From Planococcus maritimus (lineage in GTDB: Bacteria; Bacillota; Bacilli; Bacillales_A; Planococcaceae), in NCBI RefSeq assembly GCF_001592825.1, contig NZ_LTZG01000001.1:372001-436000 (forward strand): a stretch of DNA of 64,000 nucleotides, given 5' to 3'. The position numbers and the translations under genes are program-made. Of the stretch, positions 10,778 through 23,668 are shown in pieces. How positions within the stretch are numbered: the first letter of the stretch is position 1; every line of letters begins with the position of its first letter. The notes under the pieces were generated by a model. It searched no databases. It saw only the letters and a list, made by a program, of their open reading frames with translations, and was not told where the DNA came from.

Positions 10778-13700
10778 ACACCTGCCCCCATTTCCTCTGC
10801 CTGGAAAGTCATCGATTCGATGACTCTGAGCATCGCTTCAGCCGTATCGAGCGATGTTAAGCATGGCACGCCGTTTTCGACCGATTCCCGACGGATACGG
10901 AAGCCGTCACGTTCTGGCTGTTTGCCTTTCGTCAATGTGTTGATGACAATCTGTGCGTCGCCGCTTTGGATAACATCGAGTAAGGTACGCCCTTCTGACC
11001 CAATTTTTCCAACTTCAGCGACGGCGATTCCCGCTTCTGTGAACGCTTGTGCTGTTCCGCCTGTCGCCATGATTTGGTAGCCGATATCCCGGAAGCGTTT
11101 CGCGAGCCCAACTGCTTCATCTTTGTCTTTATCTGCTACTGTCAGCAGTACAGTGCCGTGATCTTTCACTTCCATACCAGCTGCCGCCAAGCCTTTATAC
11201 AGCGCTTTTTCGAGCGTGACGTCTTTGCCCATTACTTCGCCGGTCGATTTCATCTCCGGTCCGAGCGTAATGTCGACGCGGCGCAGTTTCGCGAACGAGA
11301 ACACCGGCACTTTGACGTAGACACCTTTTTTCAGCGGTGCTAAGCCTGTTGTGTAGCCTTGCTCGACAATGCTTTGACCGAGTATCGCTTTCGTTGCGAT
11401 ATTGGCCATCGGGATGCCCGTGATTTTGCTGAGAAACGGCACGGTTCGGCTTGAGCGCGGGTTCACTTCGATGACGAATACTTCGCCTTTTGAAATGACG
11501 TACTGGATGTTCAGTAAGCCAACGATATTCAAGCCTTTAGCAAGCCGAGTCGTATAATCCGTCAAAGTGTCGATTTGCTGCTGCGAAATATTTTGTGGCG
11601 GGTAGACAGCAATCGAGTCACCGGAATGCACCCCTGCCCGTTCAATATGTTCCATGATACCAGGAATCAAGACATTCTCGCCGTCGCAGATCGCATCGAC
11701 TTCAATTTCTTCACCTGTCAAGTAACGGTCGACTAGTACCGGATGTTCAGGGCTTGCTTCGACAGCGTGTTCCATGTAGTGGATCAAGTCGCTTTCGTTG
11801 TAGACGATTTCCATCGCGCGTCCTCCGAGTACATAAGACGGACGAACGAGCACCGGATAGCCGATGTCGGATGCGATGACTACCGCTTCTTGTGTCGACA
11901 CGGCCGTCTTACCGAGTGGCTGCGGGATGCCGATTTCATGAAGCGCAGCTTCGAATTTATTGCGGTTTTCTGCGCGGTCGATGTCTTCAAGCGTCGTGCC
12001 GAGAATCTTCACACCGTTTTTCTCTAGCTTATCTGCCAAATTGATCGCTGTTTGTCCGCCAAATTGGACGACAACGCCTTTCGGTTGTTCGAGGTCGACA
12101 ATGTGCATGACGTCTTCGATCGTCAGCGGTTCGAAGTAGAGCTTGTCGGAAATGGAGAAATCGGTCGACACCGTCTCCGGGTTATTGTTGATGATGATCG
12201 CCTCGTAGCCGGCTTCTTTGATCGCCCAGACGGAGTGGACGGTTGCGTAATCAAATTCGACGCCTTGTCCAATGCGGATCGGGCCGGAGCCGAGTACGAT
12301 GACACTTTCTTTATCGGTCCGGATCGATTCGTTTTCATCTTCGTAACTGGCGTAGAAATAAGGCGTTTCCGATTCGAATTCTGCCGCGCAAGTATCGACC
12401 ATTTTGTAAACCGGTATCAAGCCTTGCTGTTTACGCCATTCGTATACTTTCGCTTCTTGCGTATCCCATAGTTTCGCGATCGTTCTGTCTGCAAAGCCCA
12501 TGCGTTTCGCTTTTTTCGCCGTATCGTAGTCAAATGGCTGTTGCTGCAATACATCTTCAAAGCGGACAATTTTGTCGAACTTCTCAAGGAAAAATAAATC
12601 GATTTGGCTCCAGTCATGGATCGTCTCAATCGTCACGCCGCGGCGCAATGCTTCGCCGATAAAGAATAGCCTTTCGTCCCCCGCTTTACGAATGCGTTTT
12701 TCAATCCATTCATCGCTCATCTCCGTGCCGTTTTTCAGCTCCAAATGGAATTGGCCGGTTTCCAGTGAACGGACCGCTTTCAGCATCGATTCCTCAAACG
12801 TCCGGCCCATTGCCATGACTTCGCCTGTCGCTTTCATTTGCGTGCCGAGGTTGCGTTTGGCCGCTTCGAATTTATCGAACGGCCAGCGTGGGATTTTCGA
12901 AACGACATAGTCAAGTGCCGGTTCGAATGCGGCGTAAGTACGCCCTGTCACCGGGTTCATCATTTCGCCAAGCGTTAAGCCGACCGCGATTTTCGCTGCT
13001 AATTTGGCAATTGGGTAGCCGGTCGCTTTGGATGCAAGCGCAGAAGATCGGCTGACACGCGGGTTCACTTCGATGATGTAGTAATCAAAACTATGCGGGT
13101 CGAGCGCGAGTTGGACGTTGCAGCCGCCTTCGATTTTCAAGGCACGGATGATTTTCAGCGAGACATTGCGCAACATTTGGTATTCACGGTCCGACAAGGT
13201 CTGGCTCGGTGCCACCACGATCGAGTCGCCGGTATGGATGCCGACCGGGTCGATATTTTCCATATTGCAGACAACAATTGCGGTATCTTCTGCATCGCGC
13301 ATCACTTCGTATTCGATTTCCTTGAATCCTGCAATCGATTTTTCCAATAAGCATTGTGTCACTGGGCTGTATTTTAAACCACTTGCGACGATTTCATGTA
13401 ATTGTTCATCGTTATGACAAATGCCCCCACCTGTGCCACCTAGTGTAAAGGCCGGGCGGACGATGACCGGATAACCGATCCGTTCCACAAAGCGCTTGGC
13501 TTCTTCCATGTTATGAATGATGTCGGAATCCGGCACCGGTTCGCCGAGTTCATTCATCAAGGTGCGGAATAAATCGCGGTCTTCCGCTTTATGGATAGCG
13601 TCCAGCTTGGTACCCAAAATTTCAATATCAAGTTCTTCCAAAATTCCGGATTCATCCAGTTCGATCGCCATATTGAGGCCTGTCTGCCCGCCAAGTGTCG

Positions 13701-13962
13701 CAAGCAGTGCATCCGGACGCTCTTTTCTTAAGATGCGGCTGACAAATTCCAATGTAATCGGCTCGATGTATACCTTGTCGGCGATTTCAGTATCGGTCAT
13801 GATTGTTGCCGGATTAGAGTTGATCAAAATGACGCGGTAGCCTTCTTCTTTTAAGGCAAGGCAGGCTTGTGTGCCCGCATAGTCGAATTCTGCTGCTTGG
13901 CCGATAACGATCGGGCCTGAACCAATAACGAGGATGCTTTTGATATCTTGTCTTTTAGGCAT
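10774..13962 (-). CDS. carB: Carbamoyl-phosphate synthase large subunit
   Basis: Makes carbamoyl phosphate from bicarbonate, ATP and ammonia delivered by CarA. The 1062-residue chain has two ATP-grasp halves, each opening with a nucleotide-binding motif ([21 protein letters not shown] and [21 protein letters not shown]), and a C-terminal MGS-like allosteric domain containing [16 protein letters not shown]. This is the full family length. No second carbamoyl-phosphate synthase is visible in the window, so it may also serve arginine synthesis. It overlaps carA by 8 bases. Confidence 0.97.
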
Positions 13963-15049
13963 GTTGTTGCTCCTTCCGTTGTGCGTTCATCATTTCCAAA
14001 AATCGGTCGAATAAGTAATTCGAGTCTTCCGGGCCAGGCGAAGATTCCGGATGGTATTGCACGGTGAAAGCTGGGTAGTCGAGATGTGCCAACCCTTCGT
14101 TCGTTCCGTCGTTGAGTGCTGTATGGGTCACTTTTAGTCGCGTGCCTTGCAAGGTTTCTTCGTCGACTGCGTAGCCGTGGTTTTGTGAAGTGATTTCGAT
14201 TTTGCCAGTGACAAGGTCTCGCACCGGATGGTTGCCGCCGCGGTGGCCGAACTTCAGCTTGAATGTCTCAGCACCGCACGCTCTAGCGAACAATTGGTGG
14301 CCTAGGCAAATTCCGAAAATCGGCACTTGGCCGAGCAATTCGCTGACAACGTCCACACATTCCGGCACGTTTTTCGGGTCTCCTGGGCCATTCGACAACA
14401 TGACGCCGTCCGGTCCCCAAGCGAGGATTTCTTGCGCGCTCGTATTATGCGGCACGACAATGACATCACATTTGCGTTTGTTCAATTCACGTAAAATTCC
14501 GTGCTTCATGCCGTAATCGATCAATACGACACGCTTGCCACGTCCTGGGCTCGGGTAAGGGCGCGTGATCGATACTTGGGCGACTTGGTCAGTCGGCAAA
14601 GCCGTTTCGTTCAATTTGTTGATTACCTGCTCTACATCCGGTTCTTCCCCAGCCGCTGTCAAGATGCCCTTAATCGATCCGTTGACGCGGATTAACCGGG
14701 TCAGCTTACGAGTGTCGATTCCGGCGATGCCCGGAATGCCTTTTTTCTCGAGCAATTCGCTTAAAGTCATCGCATTCCTGAAATTTGAGGGAAAATCTGC
14801 CGCTTCTCGGACGACCATCCCTTTAACTGCCGGGTCGATCGATTCAAAGTCATCGCTGTTGATGCCGTAATTGCCTTGCAGCGGATAAGTCATCGTAACG
14901 ATTTGCCCGCAATAGGAAGGATCGGACAAGATCTCTTGGTAACCGGTCATGCTGGTGTTAAAGACCACTTCCCCAAACGAGGCTGATTGCGCCCCGAAAG
15001 CTTCTCCTGCGAATACTGTGCCGTCTTCTAAGATCAAATAACGTTTCAT
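13955..15049 (-). CDS. carA: Carbamoyl-phosphate synthase small subunit
   Basis: Glutamine amidotransferase subunit that hydrolyses glutamine and channels ammonia to CarB. The 364-residue protein opens [17 protein letters not shown]. The class I amidotransferase nucleophile is the Cys in [10 protein letters not shown], with the catalytic His-Glu in [10 protein letters not shown] use the ATG at 15049, which overlaps the pyrC stop by one base (TGATG) and has GGAGG upstream; an earlier in-frame start lies inside pyrC. Confidence 0.96.
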   Translation of the reverse strand: MKRYLILEDGTVFAGEAFGAQSASFGEVVFNTSMTGYQEILSDPSYCGQIVTMTYPLQGNYGINSDDFESIDPAVKGMVVREAADFPSNFRNAMTLSELLEKKGIPGIAGIDTRKLTRLIRVNGSIKGILTAAGEEPDVEQVINKLNETALPTDQVAQVSITRPYPSPGRGKRVVLIDYGMKHGILRELNKRKCDVIVVPHNTSAQEILAWGPDGVMLSNGPGDPKNVPECVDVVSELLGQVPIFGICLGHQLFARACGAETFKLKFGHRGGNHPVRDLVTGKIEITSQNHGYAVDEETLQGTRLKVTHTALNDGTNEGLAHLDYPAFTVQYHPESSPGPEDSNYLFDRFLEMMNAQRKEQQHA

Positions 15050-16323
15050 CAGTTTTCCTCCTGCCATACGATGTCACCGCCGAAAATGGTCATCACTGGC
15101 CAGCCGGTGCAAGTTTGTCCGCCAAATGGCGTGTTTGTTCCTTTGGAAAGAAATTCTTCTGTGCGAATTTCCTGCTGTTTGTCCAAGTCGAGCAGTACCA
15201 GATCGGCTGCTTGACCTGTCTCAATCGTCCCGTAAGGCAGTTCGAACACATCTGCTGGCTTTTTCGTCAGCCAGCCGATCAATTGTGCCAGAGTCCATTT
15301 GCCGCTTTGGACGAACTCCGTGTAAAGCAGTGGAAACGCTGTTTCAAAGCCGACGATGCCGAATGGCGCTTTTTCCATGCCGTTCGCTTTTTCTTCCGCC
15401 GCATGCGGGGCGTGGTCGGTTGCGATAAAATCAAGTGTACCGTCGAGCAGCCCTGCATGAAGCGCTTCGTAATCTTCCCTTGCACGAAGTGGCGGGTTCA
15501 TCTTGTAATTTGCATCATCACCTGGGATGTCATCTTCCGTTAGTAAAAGATGATGAGGCGTTACTTCTGCCGTCACGCGCACGCCTGCCCGTTTCGCATC
15601 GCGGATGACGCGTACCGATTCTTTTGTGCTGACATGGCAGACGTGGTAATGTGCGCCTGCCGCTTCTGCAAGCAGGATGTCTCGTGCGATATGCACCGAT
15701 TCTGCAACAGATGGAATACCTGGCAGGCCAAGCTCACGGCTTCTTTTGCCATCGTGCATGACCCCTCCGTAGATCAAGCTATTGTCTTCACAATGTGCGA
15801 CGACCGCCATATCGAGTTCGGCTGCTTCTTTCATCGTCTCGAGCATCATGGCCGCTTCCTGAATGCCGACGCCGTCATCGGTGAATGCAAATGCGCCGTG
15901 CTGTTTCAGTTCCTTTAAATTGGTACGTTCTTTGCCCGCTTCACGAATGGTAATGGAAGCGTACGGCAAAACCCGAATGAGCGCATTTTTTTGGATCAAG
16001 CTATTTACGTGATCCAGATTTTCTTTTGTGTCCGGTACCGGCCGTGTATTCGGCATCGCGCAGATTGTTGTATAGCCTCCACGTGCCGCTGATTTTGTGC
16101 CACTTTCGATCGTTTCTTTCTTCTCTCCGCCCGGTTCACGCAAATGGACATGAACGTCCACAAATCCTGGTGCGATCATTCGGCCTTGGCCGTCGATTTC
16201 CGTTTCGCCTTGTGCTTGCAAGTGGCTGCCGATTTCTTCGATGCGGCCATCTGTAACACGAATATTCGTTTCCTCCAATTGTTCCCCGTTTAACATCTTG
16301 ACGTTCTTAATGAATAATCCCAT
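15049..16323 (-). CDS. pyrC: Dihydroorotase
   Basis: Zinc-dependent amidohydrolase that cyclises carbamoyl-aspartate to dihydroorotate. The class I family is clear from [10 protein letters not shown] near residue 60, the metal-binding [11 protein letters not shown], and FIATDHAPH late in the chain. Length is 424, as expected. It starts two bases before the pyrB stop-adjacent region and ends in a one-base overlap with carA. Confidence 0.96.
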   Translation of the reverse strand: MGLFIKNVKMLNGEQLEETNIRVTDGRIEEIGSHLQAQGETEIDGQGRMIAPGFVDVHVHLREPGGEKKETIESGTKSAARGGYTTICAMPNTRPVPDTKENLDHVNSLIQKNALIRVLPYASITIREAGKERTNLKELKQHGAFAFTDDGVGIQEAAMMLETMKEAAELDMAVVAHCEDNSLIYGGVMHDGKRSRELGLPGIPSVAESVHIARDILLAEAAGAHYHVCHVSTKESVRVIRDAKRAGVRVTAEVTPHHLLLTEDDIPGDDANYKMNPPLRAREDYEALHAGLLDGTLDFIATDHAPHAAEEKANGMEKAPFGIVGFETAFPLLYTEFVQSGKWTLAQLIGWLTKKPADVFELPYGTIETGQAADLVLLDLDKQQEIRTEEFLSKGTNTPFGGQTCTGWPVMTIFGGDIVWQEEN

Positions 16324-16324
16324 T

Positions 16325-17194
16325 TTACATTCTCCCTTTCATTGCATATTCCAGTACGGCCATTCGGACGAACACGCCGTTTTCCATTTGCTTGAAGATT
16401 CTCGAACGCTGGCATTCTACGAGCGAATCAGCGATTTCCACGCCTCGATTGATCGGCGCCGGATGCATGATGATAGCGTTTTTTTTCATTTTCTTCTCGC
16501 GCGCTTCCGTTAAACCAAACTCTTTATGGTAGCGTTCTTTTGAAAACAAGGCCGATACGGCGTGGCGTTCGTGCTGCACCCGGAGCATCATGACGACGTC
16601 CGTTTCGCCGATGACGGTATCCAATTCATCGGTCGTGTCGTAGTCGCCGCTCCATTCTTCCGGACACACAAAGCTGACTTTTGCGCCGAGCTGTTTCAGT
16701 GCAGCGGCATTTGATTTGGCAACACGGCTATGGGCAATGTCCCCGACGATCGTCACGTGGACACCGTCAATGCGGCCGAATTCCCGATGAATCGTATACA
16801 AATCGAGCAATGATTGTGTCGGGTGCTGGCCCGAGCCGTCCCCGCCGTTGATAACTGCGAGTTTGCAGCCTTCTAGCTGTTGGTAATACGCTTCTTCTTC
16901 GTGGCGGATGATGACCGCTTTGACCCCGATTGCTTCCATCGTTTTCACGGTGTCATACAGTGTTTCGCCTTTTAATATGCTAGAAAAGGCTGTTTCAAAA
17001 GGAAGCACTGACAGGCCTAGCTGGTGTTCGGCCATTTCGAAGCTCATTTTTGTTCGTGTGCTAGGCTCAAAAAACAAATTCACAACTGCCCCGTTAAGTG
17101 TTGCTTTTTCGCCACGCTCAAACTGCTCAGCACGCTTCAGCAAGTTCATGATTTTTTCATTTTCGAGATTATCCATCGTTAACAGATTCGGCAA
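16325..17194 (-). CDS. pyrB: Aspartate carbamoyltransferase, catalytic chain
   Basis: Condenses carbamoyl phosphate with aspartate. The carbamoyl-phosphate site [14 protein letters not shown] is near residue 45 and [17 protein letters not shown] is the second conserved block. The longer reading frame runs back through the attenuator, so upstream starts are rejected. TTG at 17194 ([10 protein letters not shown]) aligns with the B. subtilis N-terminus and lies downstream of GAG and AAAGGG elements; a GTG at 17203 sits too close to the ribosome site. The product is then about 289 residues, slightly short of the B. subtilis 304. No pyrI regulatory chain is present. Confidence 0.93.
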   Translation of the reverse strand: MPNLLTMDNLENEKIMNLLKRAEQFERGEKATLNGAVVNLFFEPSTRTKMSFEMAEHQLGLSVLPFETAFSSILKGETLYDTVKTMEAIGVKAVIIRHEEEAYYQQLEGCKLAVINGGDGSGQHPTQSLLDLYTIHREFGRIDGVHVTIVGDIAHSRVAKSNAAALKQLGAKVSFVCPEEWSGDYDTTDELDTVIGETDVVMMLRVQHERHAVSALFSKERYHKEFGLTEAREKKMKKNAIIMHPAPINRGVEIADSLVECQRSRIFKQMENGVFVRMAVLEYAMKGRM

Positions 17195-17221
17195 TTCGCT
17201 CACGCCCTTTCGTTGACTGTA

Positions 17222-17327
17222 CAAAAAAACACCTTCCCAGGGGCAGGAAGGTGTAAGGAAATAAGGGTAGACGTCCCCTATCCATAACCCTTTCCATGCC
17301 TCTCTGGACATTCCTTAAAAGGTAAGT
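17222..17327 (-). promoter_or_regulatory. PyrR-dependent attenuator between pyrP and pyrB
   Basis: The minus-strand RNA carries the PyrR box TCCAGAGAGGC (17298-17308) inside a CCTTT/AAAGG stem, the anti-antiterminator. Downstream, GGAAAGGG can pair with CCCTTATTTCC as antiterminator, and CACCTTCC/GGAAGGTG followed by seven T (17222-17253) is the terminator. By analogy with B. subtilis, UMP-bound PyrR should promote termination before pyrB. Confidence 0.9.
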
Positions 17328-18617
17328 TTATTCAGTTCCATCATCCAGTTCCTGTTTTTCAAGTCCTGGCAAGATCAAGTTCAAGATAACTCCGACGATA
17401 GCAGCCAGCGCCATGCCTTCGATGGCAAACGATTCGCTGAACTCAAGTTTCGCGCCGCCAATCCCGATGACCAAGATGACCGACGAGATGACCAAATTGC
17501 GGTTGTTGCCGAAGTCGATGCCGTTATCGACGAGCATGCGAAGCCCTGATGACGCGATGATGCCGAACAGCAGAATCGAAATGCCGCCGAGCACCGCTGT
17601 TGGAATCGTATCGATAACTGCCATCAGCTTGCCGAAGAACGAGAACAAAATGGCGAATACGGCTGCGCCGAGGATGACATACACGCTGAACACTTTCGTG
17701 ATGGCGAGGACGCCGATGTTCTCGCCGTAAGTTGTCTTCGGTGGCCCTCCAACGAGCGAGGAGATGAATGTCCCGATACCGTCACCCAAGATCGAGCGAT
17801 GAAGGCCCGGGTCTTTTATGTAATTGCGGTCAACGATTTTGCCGAGGACCAACTGGTGACCGATATGCTCAGAGATCGTGACGATCGCGATTGGCACCAT
17901 GACGAACAATAGCGTTGGTGTGACTTGGAAAGAGTAATCGATTCCCGGCAGCAAGAATTCTGGTACTTGGAACCAACTAGCCGCTGCCACTGGGGCAAAG
18001 TCGATAATGCCGATCAGTGTAGAGTAAGCGTAACCTGCAATGATACCGATCAAAATCGGCATGAGCGAGATGATGTTCTTGAAGTAAATATTGCAGATGA
18101 TGGCCGTAGCGAGCGTGACCAGTGCGGCTGAGAAATGCAGCAGGCTGTATTCAGAGCCGCCATCAGCTGTCGGGATGTTCATGGCCATATCCACCGCTGT
18201 TCCAGACAATGCCAGCCCGATGACGATAATGACTGGGCCGACAACGATTGGCGGCAATAGTTTCATGAGCCATTTATAGCCGGTCTTCCAAATAATCAAT
18301 GACACGAGCGCGTAAACTAGCGAGACGAACATAGCGCCAATCATTGCCGATCCGATGCCGCCAGTTTCCGTGGCGATCTGTATCGGGACGATAAAGGCGA
18401 AGGATGATCCGAGATATGCTGGTACTTTGAACTGTGTGATGAGGACGAAAATGATGGTCGCGATGCCACTCGTCAATAATGCAATCGCAGGACTCAAACC
18501 GACCAGTTGCGGCACCAGAATCGTTGCGCCGAACATGGCGAACATGTGCTGCAGGCTGAGGGAAATCCATTGTCCTGTTTTGGGTTTATCGTGGATGTCT
18601 AAAATGGCATTGCTCAA
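17328..18617 (-). CDS. pyrP: Uracil permease (NCS2 family)
   Basis: Membrane transporter that imports uracil for salvage, probably with protons. The 429-residue protein has about 12-14 hydrophobic segments and NCS2 landmarks: LQHMFAMFGATILVP near the N-terminus, SEHIGHQLVLG, and the signature VGGPPKTTYGENIGVLA. The start is TTG with GGGGAG upstream. Only 29 bases separate it from pyrR, so the pyrR-pyrP attenuator known in B. subtilis does not fit here. Confidence 0.95.
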   Translation of the reverse strand: MSNAILDIHDKPKTGQWISLSLQHMFAMFGATILVPQLVGLSPAIALLTSGIATIIFVLITQFKVPAYLGSSFAFIVPIQIATETGGIGSAMIGAMFVSLVYALVSLIIWKTGYKWLMKLLPPIVVGPVIIVIGLALSGTAVDMAMNIPTADGGSEYSLLHFSAALVTLATAIICNIYFKNIISLMPILIGIIAGYAYSTLIGIIDFAPVAAASWFQVPEFLLPGIDYSFQVTPTLLFVMVPIAIVTISEHIGHQLVLGKIVDRNYIKDPGLHRSILGDGIGTFISSLVGGPPKTTYGENIGVLAITKVFSVYVILGAAVFAILFSFFGKLMAVIDTIPTAVLGGISILLFGIIASSGLRMLVDNGIDFGNNRNLVISSVILVIGIGGAKLEFSESFAIEGMALAAIVGVILNLILPGLEKQELDDGTE

Positions 18618-18646
18618 GTTGTTTCTCCCCTGTCTATGTAGATTCG

Positions 18647-19345
<699 letters not shown>

Positions 19346-19369
19346 ATGCGTATTCAGTTGACTGGTCTA

Positions 19370-19399
19370 AGTATAAAGAACAGCTCTTTCGTTTGTCAA
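19370..19399 (-). promoter_or_regulatory. Sigma-A promoter of the pyr operon
   Basis: TTGACA (19394-19399), 18-base spacer and TATACT (19370-19375) on the minus strand, just after the rluD stop. Transcription should start near 19362, giving a leader of about 175 bases before pyrR. Confidence 0.88.
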
Positions 19400-19403
19400 C
19401 CCC

Positions 19404-20306
19404 TTAACGGAGCGTCTCGAGTAGTTCCTCGAATTCAGTCGGCAAAGGCGCTGAAAATTCCAGGTATTCCTTTGTCCGCGGATGGATAAAGCCGATGACC
19501 GCTGCATGCAAGGCCTGACCGCCGATATCCATCGTTTTTCTCGGTCCGTATTTCGGATCTCCTGCAAGCGGGAAGCCGATATAACGCATGTGTACACGAA
19601 TCTGATGCGTACGGCCTGTTTCAAGACGGCATTCCACCAAAGTGAAATCCCCGAAACGCTCGAGTACGGTAAAATGAGTCACTGCGTGCTTGCCTTTGTC
19701 AACAACCGCCATTTTTTGGCGCTCTTTCGGGTCTCTCGCAATCGGCGCATCGACTGTGCCTTTATCATGGGCGATATGTCCATGGACCAGTGCGATATAC
19801 TTGCGCGTCACGGATTTTTCGACCAATTGGTCCACCAATGAAGCATGGGCCAGGTCATTCTTCGCGACCATCAACAAACCGGATGTGTCTTTATCAATAC
19901 GGTGAACGATGCCGGGACGGACGATGCCATTGATGCCGGATAAGTCTGTGCAATGGTACATCAAGCCGTTAACCAGTGTCCCATTCGCATGTCCTGGTGC
20001 CGGATGGACGACCATGCCTTTCGGTTTGTTGACGACGAGAACATCTTCATCTTCATAAACGACATCAAGGTTCAGGTTTTCCGGTTCAGCGTCCAATTCT
20101 TCCAATAACGGCGGATTGATAGCGATTTCGTCTTCAAGCCGCACTTTGTAATTCGGTTTGACCGTTGCGCCATTGACTTTAATATGGCCATCTTTGACCC
20201 AGTTACTAATTTGTGAACGCGACCATTCTTCGTCGATAGCCGAAATGACTTTATCGATTCGCTCGCCTTTTTGTTCTTCTGTAATGTGTATCGTCAATTC
20301 TTCCAT
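19404..20306 (-). CDS. rluD: RluD-family rRNA pseudouridine synthase (YlyB type)
   Basis: Isomerises uridines to pseudouridine, probably in 23S rRNA. The 300-residue protein has an N-terminal S4 RNA-binding domain (residues about 14-75, with SQISNWVKDGHIKVNG) and the RsuA/RluD catalytic motif VHRIDKDTSGLL, whose Asp is the nucleophile. It overlaps lspA by one base (TAATG), as lspA-ylyB do in B. subtilis. Which uridines it modifies cannot be read from sequence, so RluD is a family-level name. Confidence 0.92.
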   Translation of the reverse strand: MEELTIHITEEQKGERIDKVISAIDEEWSRSQISNWVKDGHIKVNGATVKPNYKVRLEDEIAINPPLLEELDAEPENLNLDVVYEDEDVLVVNKPKGMVVHPAPGHANGTLVNGLMYHCTDLSGINGIVRPGIVHRIDKDTSGLLMVAKNDLAHASLVDQLVEKSVTRKYIALVHGHIAHDKGTVDAPIARDPKERQKMAVVDKGKHAVTHFTVLERFGDFTLVECRLETGRTHQIRVHMRYIGFPLAGDPKYGPRKTMDIGGQALHAAVIGFIHPRTKEYLEFSAPLPTEFEELLETLR

Positions 20307-20797
20307 TAAGACACCTTTTTCTTTTGTTGTTTTTCATCCATGATCACATAAATGACCATTAAGACGACACCAATGGTCAATGCGGCATCGGCCACATTGA
20401 AGATCGGAAAATCATAATTGATTACTGGAATCAGCACATCGACAAAATCGACGACTTCACCACGGTACATCCGGTCGATGAAATTACCGATGGCGCCCCC
20501 CAACAGCATCATTAGCGCCAGCTGAAACAGCGGCTGCCCTTTTGCATGCTTATGAAAATAGTAGAGGATCGCTGCGATGACTATGACAGTGATGATAGCA
20601 AATAGCCACATTTGTCCTTCCAACATTCCCCAGGCTGCGCCGCGATTGCGGTGGGACAGCCAACCGAGAAACGGTTCGAGTACCGGAATTCGTTCACCGA
20701 GCTCCATGTTTTTAACGACCAGCCATTTGGTCCATTGATCCAACGCGATAATAAGTAGCGCAATCCCATAATAAATCACTTGTATTTCCTCCGTCAT
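20306..20797 (-). CDS. lspA: Lipoprotein signal peptidase (signal peptidase II)
   Basis: Membrane aspartyl protease that removes signal peptides from diacylglyceryl-prolipoproteins. The 163 residues contain four transmembrane segments. The catalytic Asp pair is D117 (GEVVDFVD) and D137 (FNVADAAL), and NRGAAWG and GNFIDR are conserved. Clients in this window include CtaC and the amino-acid binding lipoprotein. The C-terminus is strongly basic. Confidence 0.96.
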   Translation of the reverse strand: MTEEIQVIYYGIALLIIALDQWTKWLVVKNMELGERIPVLEPFLGWLSHRNRGAAWGMLEGQMWLFAIITVIVIAAILYYFHKHAKGQPLFQLALMMLLGGAIGNFIDRMYRGEVVDFVDVLIPVINYDFPIFNVADAALTIGVVLMVIYVIMDEKQQKKKVS

Positions 20798-20842
20798 TCA
20801 TCAGTCTATTCATTTTAACACAGAGCGGGCGAAAAAAGAAAA

Positions 20843-20875
20843 AAGTCCGAAAACCGGATAACCGGTTTTCGGACC
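20843..20875 (-). terminator. ileS terminator
   Basis: Minus-strand stem GTCCGAAAACCGG/CCGGTTTTCGGAC followed by TTTTTT, a few bases after the ileS stop. Confidence 0.92.
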
Positions 20876-20883
20876 GTTCAAAC

Positions 20884-23646
20884 TTAAGCGTATTCGATTT
20901 CGACTACTTCCGCACAGCGCGGGCATAGTTCAGGGTGTGCTTCTGATTCGCCAACATGTTTGGAAATCGTCCAGCAACGACCGCATTTCTCGCCTTGCGC
21001 TTTTTCGACAACGACCGATACTTCATCGAGCGTTAAAGCATTTTCCGGCGCTTGTTCTCTCGCGCCACCGAACTCATATTCGGAAACGATGAACAATTGT
21101 GCCAGATTTGAATCGATTGCCGGCAATAAGTTTGCCAGTTCCTCATTTGCATAGACCGTTACTTTCGCTTCTAGCGATTTCCCGATCGTTTTCGCCGCAC
21201 GTGCTTCTTCCAAAGCTTTCAAGACATCGTCGCGGACGTCCATGAAACGGCTCCATTTCTCTTCTAGGTCCTTGAATTCAGGACGTTTTACGGCTTCTGG
21301 GAAGTCTGTCAACTGAACGCTTTCTTCTGAAGCGGATTCTAGGTACGACCACATTTCGTCTGCCGTATGCGGGATGATCGGCGATGCAAGCTTCACAAGT
21401 GCCATTAAGCTATCGTGCATGACCGTTTGCATCGCACGGCGATGCGGATGATCGGCGCGTTCGATATAGACAACATCTTTTGCAACATCCAAGTAGAACG
21501 AGCTGAGATCATTTGCGCAATAGCTGTTTAATGCCAAGTAAACAGAGGCAAATTCATAATTCTCATAGCCTTTTTTAGCTGTATCAATCAATTTATTCAA
21601 TTTCATGACCATGTATTGGTCCATCTCGCGCATATCTTCAAATGCCACACGGTTTGTGGATTCATCAAAATCAGCCAAATTGCCGTGAAGGAATTTTAAT
21701 GTATTGCGGATCTTGCGGTACACTTCAGACACTTGTTTGAAGTTGTCATCCGATACGCGCACATCTGCTGTATAGTCGACAGACGACACCCAAAGGCGCA
21801 GGATGTCCGCTCCCATTTGGTTCATGACTTTCGCTGGCACGATCGTATTGCCGAGCGATTTACTCATTTTGCGGCCATTGCCGTCTAGTGTAAAGCCGTG
21901 GCTCAAGACGCCTTTATACGGTGCGATGCCATTGATTGCGACGCTCGTTGTAAGGGATGAGTTGAACCAGCCGCGGTATTGGTCAGAGCCTTCGAGGTAA
22001 AGGTCTGCCGGGTATTGCAAGTCTTCGCGCTCGTCAAGCACTGCCTGATGGGACGATCCAGAATCGAACCAAACATCCATGATGTCCATTTCTTTCGTGA
22101 AGATGCCGTTCGGGCTGCTCGGATGCGTGAAGCCTGCTGGCAATAATTCTGCCGTCGTGCGCTCGAACCAGATGTTTGATCCGTGTTCACGGAACAAGTC
22201 TGCGATATGGGCAATTGTTTCTTCCGTGATGACCGGATCGCCATTTTCTGCATAGAATACAGGAATCGGGACACCCCACACGCGCTGGCGGGAAATGTTC
22301 CAGTCTCCGCGGTCACGCAGCATATTGTACAGACGGGTTTCGCCCCATGCCGGCGTGAATTCCGTTTCATCGATCGCTTTTAGAATCTGGTCGCGGAATG
22401 CATCGATTGATACGAACCATTGCGCTGTTGCACGGTAGATGACCGGCTTTTTCGTACGCCAGTCGTGTGGATAAGAATGCGTGATGAACGACAAGGCTTC
22501 AAGTGCGCCCGCTTCATCGAGTGCTTCGGTGATCGATTTGTTGGCTTTGTCATAGAATTCTCCTGCGAATCCAGGTGCTTCGTCTGTCATGACGCCGCGC
22601 TCATCAACTGGGCACAGAACATCCAAACCGTATTTTTTGCCGATCAAGAAGTCATCTTCCCCGTGCCCAGGAGCAGTGTGGACGCAACCTGTACCAGAAT
22701 CGGTCGTGACGTGTTCGCCGAGCATAACGAGCGATGTGCGATCGTACAATGGGTGTTTCGCCTGGATATGCTCCAGTTCTTGGCCTTTCACTGTGCGAAC
22801 GACTTCGTACTCTGTCCAGTCCAGTTCTTTCGCCACTTCTTCGAGTAAGTCTTTAGCGACGACGAATTTCGAACCGCCATGCGCGACTTCTACGTAATCC
22901 AAATCTGCATGTACAGAAATTCCGAGGTTGGCCGGGATCGTCCAAGGCGTCGTTGTCCAGATGACCAGCTTGACGCCTTCATCCAATACGCCTTTTCCGT
23001 CAGTGACTGGGAATGACACATAAATCGATGGTGACTTTTTATCGTGATACTCGATCTCCGCCTCGGCAAGTGAAGATTCACTAGACGGGGACCAGTAGAC
23101 TGGCTTCAAACCTTTATAGATATAGCCTTTGTTCGCCATTTTACCGAATACTTCGATTTGGCGTGCTTCGTAAGAAGGTTTCAACGTGACGTAGGGATTT
23201 TCCCAATCGCCGCGCACACCAATCCGCTTGAATTGTGAGCGCTGGCTGTCGATTTGTTCGTACGCATACTCTTCACAAAGCTTGCGGAATTCCGCCAAAG
23301 ACAATTCTTTGCGGTTGACGCCTTTGTTCGTCAATGCTTGCTCGATCGGCAAACCATGTGTATCCCAGCCTGGAACGTACGGGGCATGGAAGCCCATCAT
23401 GCTGCGCGAACGAACAATCATGTCCTTCAATACTTTGTTCAAAGCGTGTCCCATGTGAAGGTCGCCGTTTGCGTATGGTGGCCCGTCATGTAGCACGAAG
23501 AACGGACGGTCTTTTGTGCGATCCTGAACTTTTTTATAGATGTCCAGTTCTTCCCATTTTTTCTGCATTTCAGGTTCCCGGTTCGGCAAATTGCCGCGCA
23601 TCGGAAACTCGGTTTTTGGCATCAATAACGTATCTTTGTAATCCAT
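20884..23646 (-). CDS. ileS: Isoleucyl-tRNA synthetase
   Basis: Charges tRNA-Ile and edits misactivated valine. The 920-residue class I synthetase has the HIGH-type motif [10 protein letters not shown], the KMSKS motif [10 protein letters not shown], a CP1 editing domain between them, and a C-terminal zinc site with paired Cys (CGRCW and CPRC). It is the bacterial eukaryote-unlike IleS1 form typical of Bacillales, with zinc-binding tail. The ATG at 23646 ([19 protein letters not shown]) follows AGGAGG; the longer frame invades the T-box terminator. Expression should be controlled by the upstream T-box. Confidence 0.97.
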   Translation of the reverse strand: MDYKDTLLMPKTEFPMRGNLPNREPEMQKKWEELDIYKKVQDRTKDRPFFVLHDGPPYANGDLHMGHALNKVLKDMIVRSRSMMGFHAPYVPGWDTHGLPIEQALTNKGVNRKELSLAEFRKLCEEYAYEQIDSQRSQFKRIGVRGDWENPYVTLKPSYEARQIEVFGKMANKGYIYKGLKPVYWSPSSESSLAEAEIEYHDKKSPSIYVSFPVTDGKGVLDEGVKLVIWTTTPWTIPANLGISVHADLDYVEVAHGGSKFVVAKDLLEEVAKELDWTEYEVVRTVKGQELEHIQAKHPLYDRTSLVMLGEHVTTDSGTGCVHTAPGHGEDDFLIGKKYGLDVLCPVDERGVMTDEAPGFAGEFYDKANKSITEALDEAGALEALSFITHSYPHDWRTKKPVIYRATAQWFVSIDAFRDQILKAIDETEFTPAWGETRLYNMLRDRGDWNISRQRVWGVPIPVFYAENGDPVITEETIAHIADLFREHGSNIWFERTTAELLPAGFTHPSSPNGIFTKEMDIMDVWFDSGSSHQAVLDEREDLQYPADLYLEGSDQYRGWFNSSLTTSVAINGIAPYKGVLSHGFTLDGNGRKMSKSLGNTIVPAKVMNQMGADILRLWVSSVDYTADVRVSDDNFKQVSEVYRKIRNTLKFLHGNLADFDESTNRVAFEDMREMDQYMVMKLNKLIDTAKKGYENYEFASVYLALNSYCANDLSSFYLDVAKDVVYIERADHPHRRAMQTVMHDSLMALVKLASPIIPHTADEMWSYLESASEESVQLTDFPEAVKRPEFKDLEEKWSRFMDVRDDVLKALEEARAAKTIGKSLEAKVTVYANEELANLLPAIDSNLAQLFIVSEYEFGGAREQAPENALTLDEVSVVVEKAQGEKCGRCWTISKHVGESEAHPELCPRCAEVVEIEYA

Positions 23647-23668
23647 TTTCCATTCCTCCTGTAGGCAT

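Noticed and set aside
17195..17311. Longer N-terminus for PyrB
   Set aside because: The added codons translate the PyrR attenuator terminator and match no aspartate carbamoyltransferase N-terminus.
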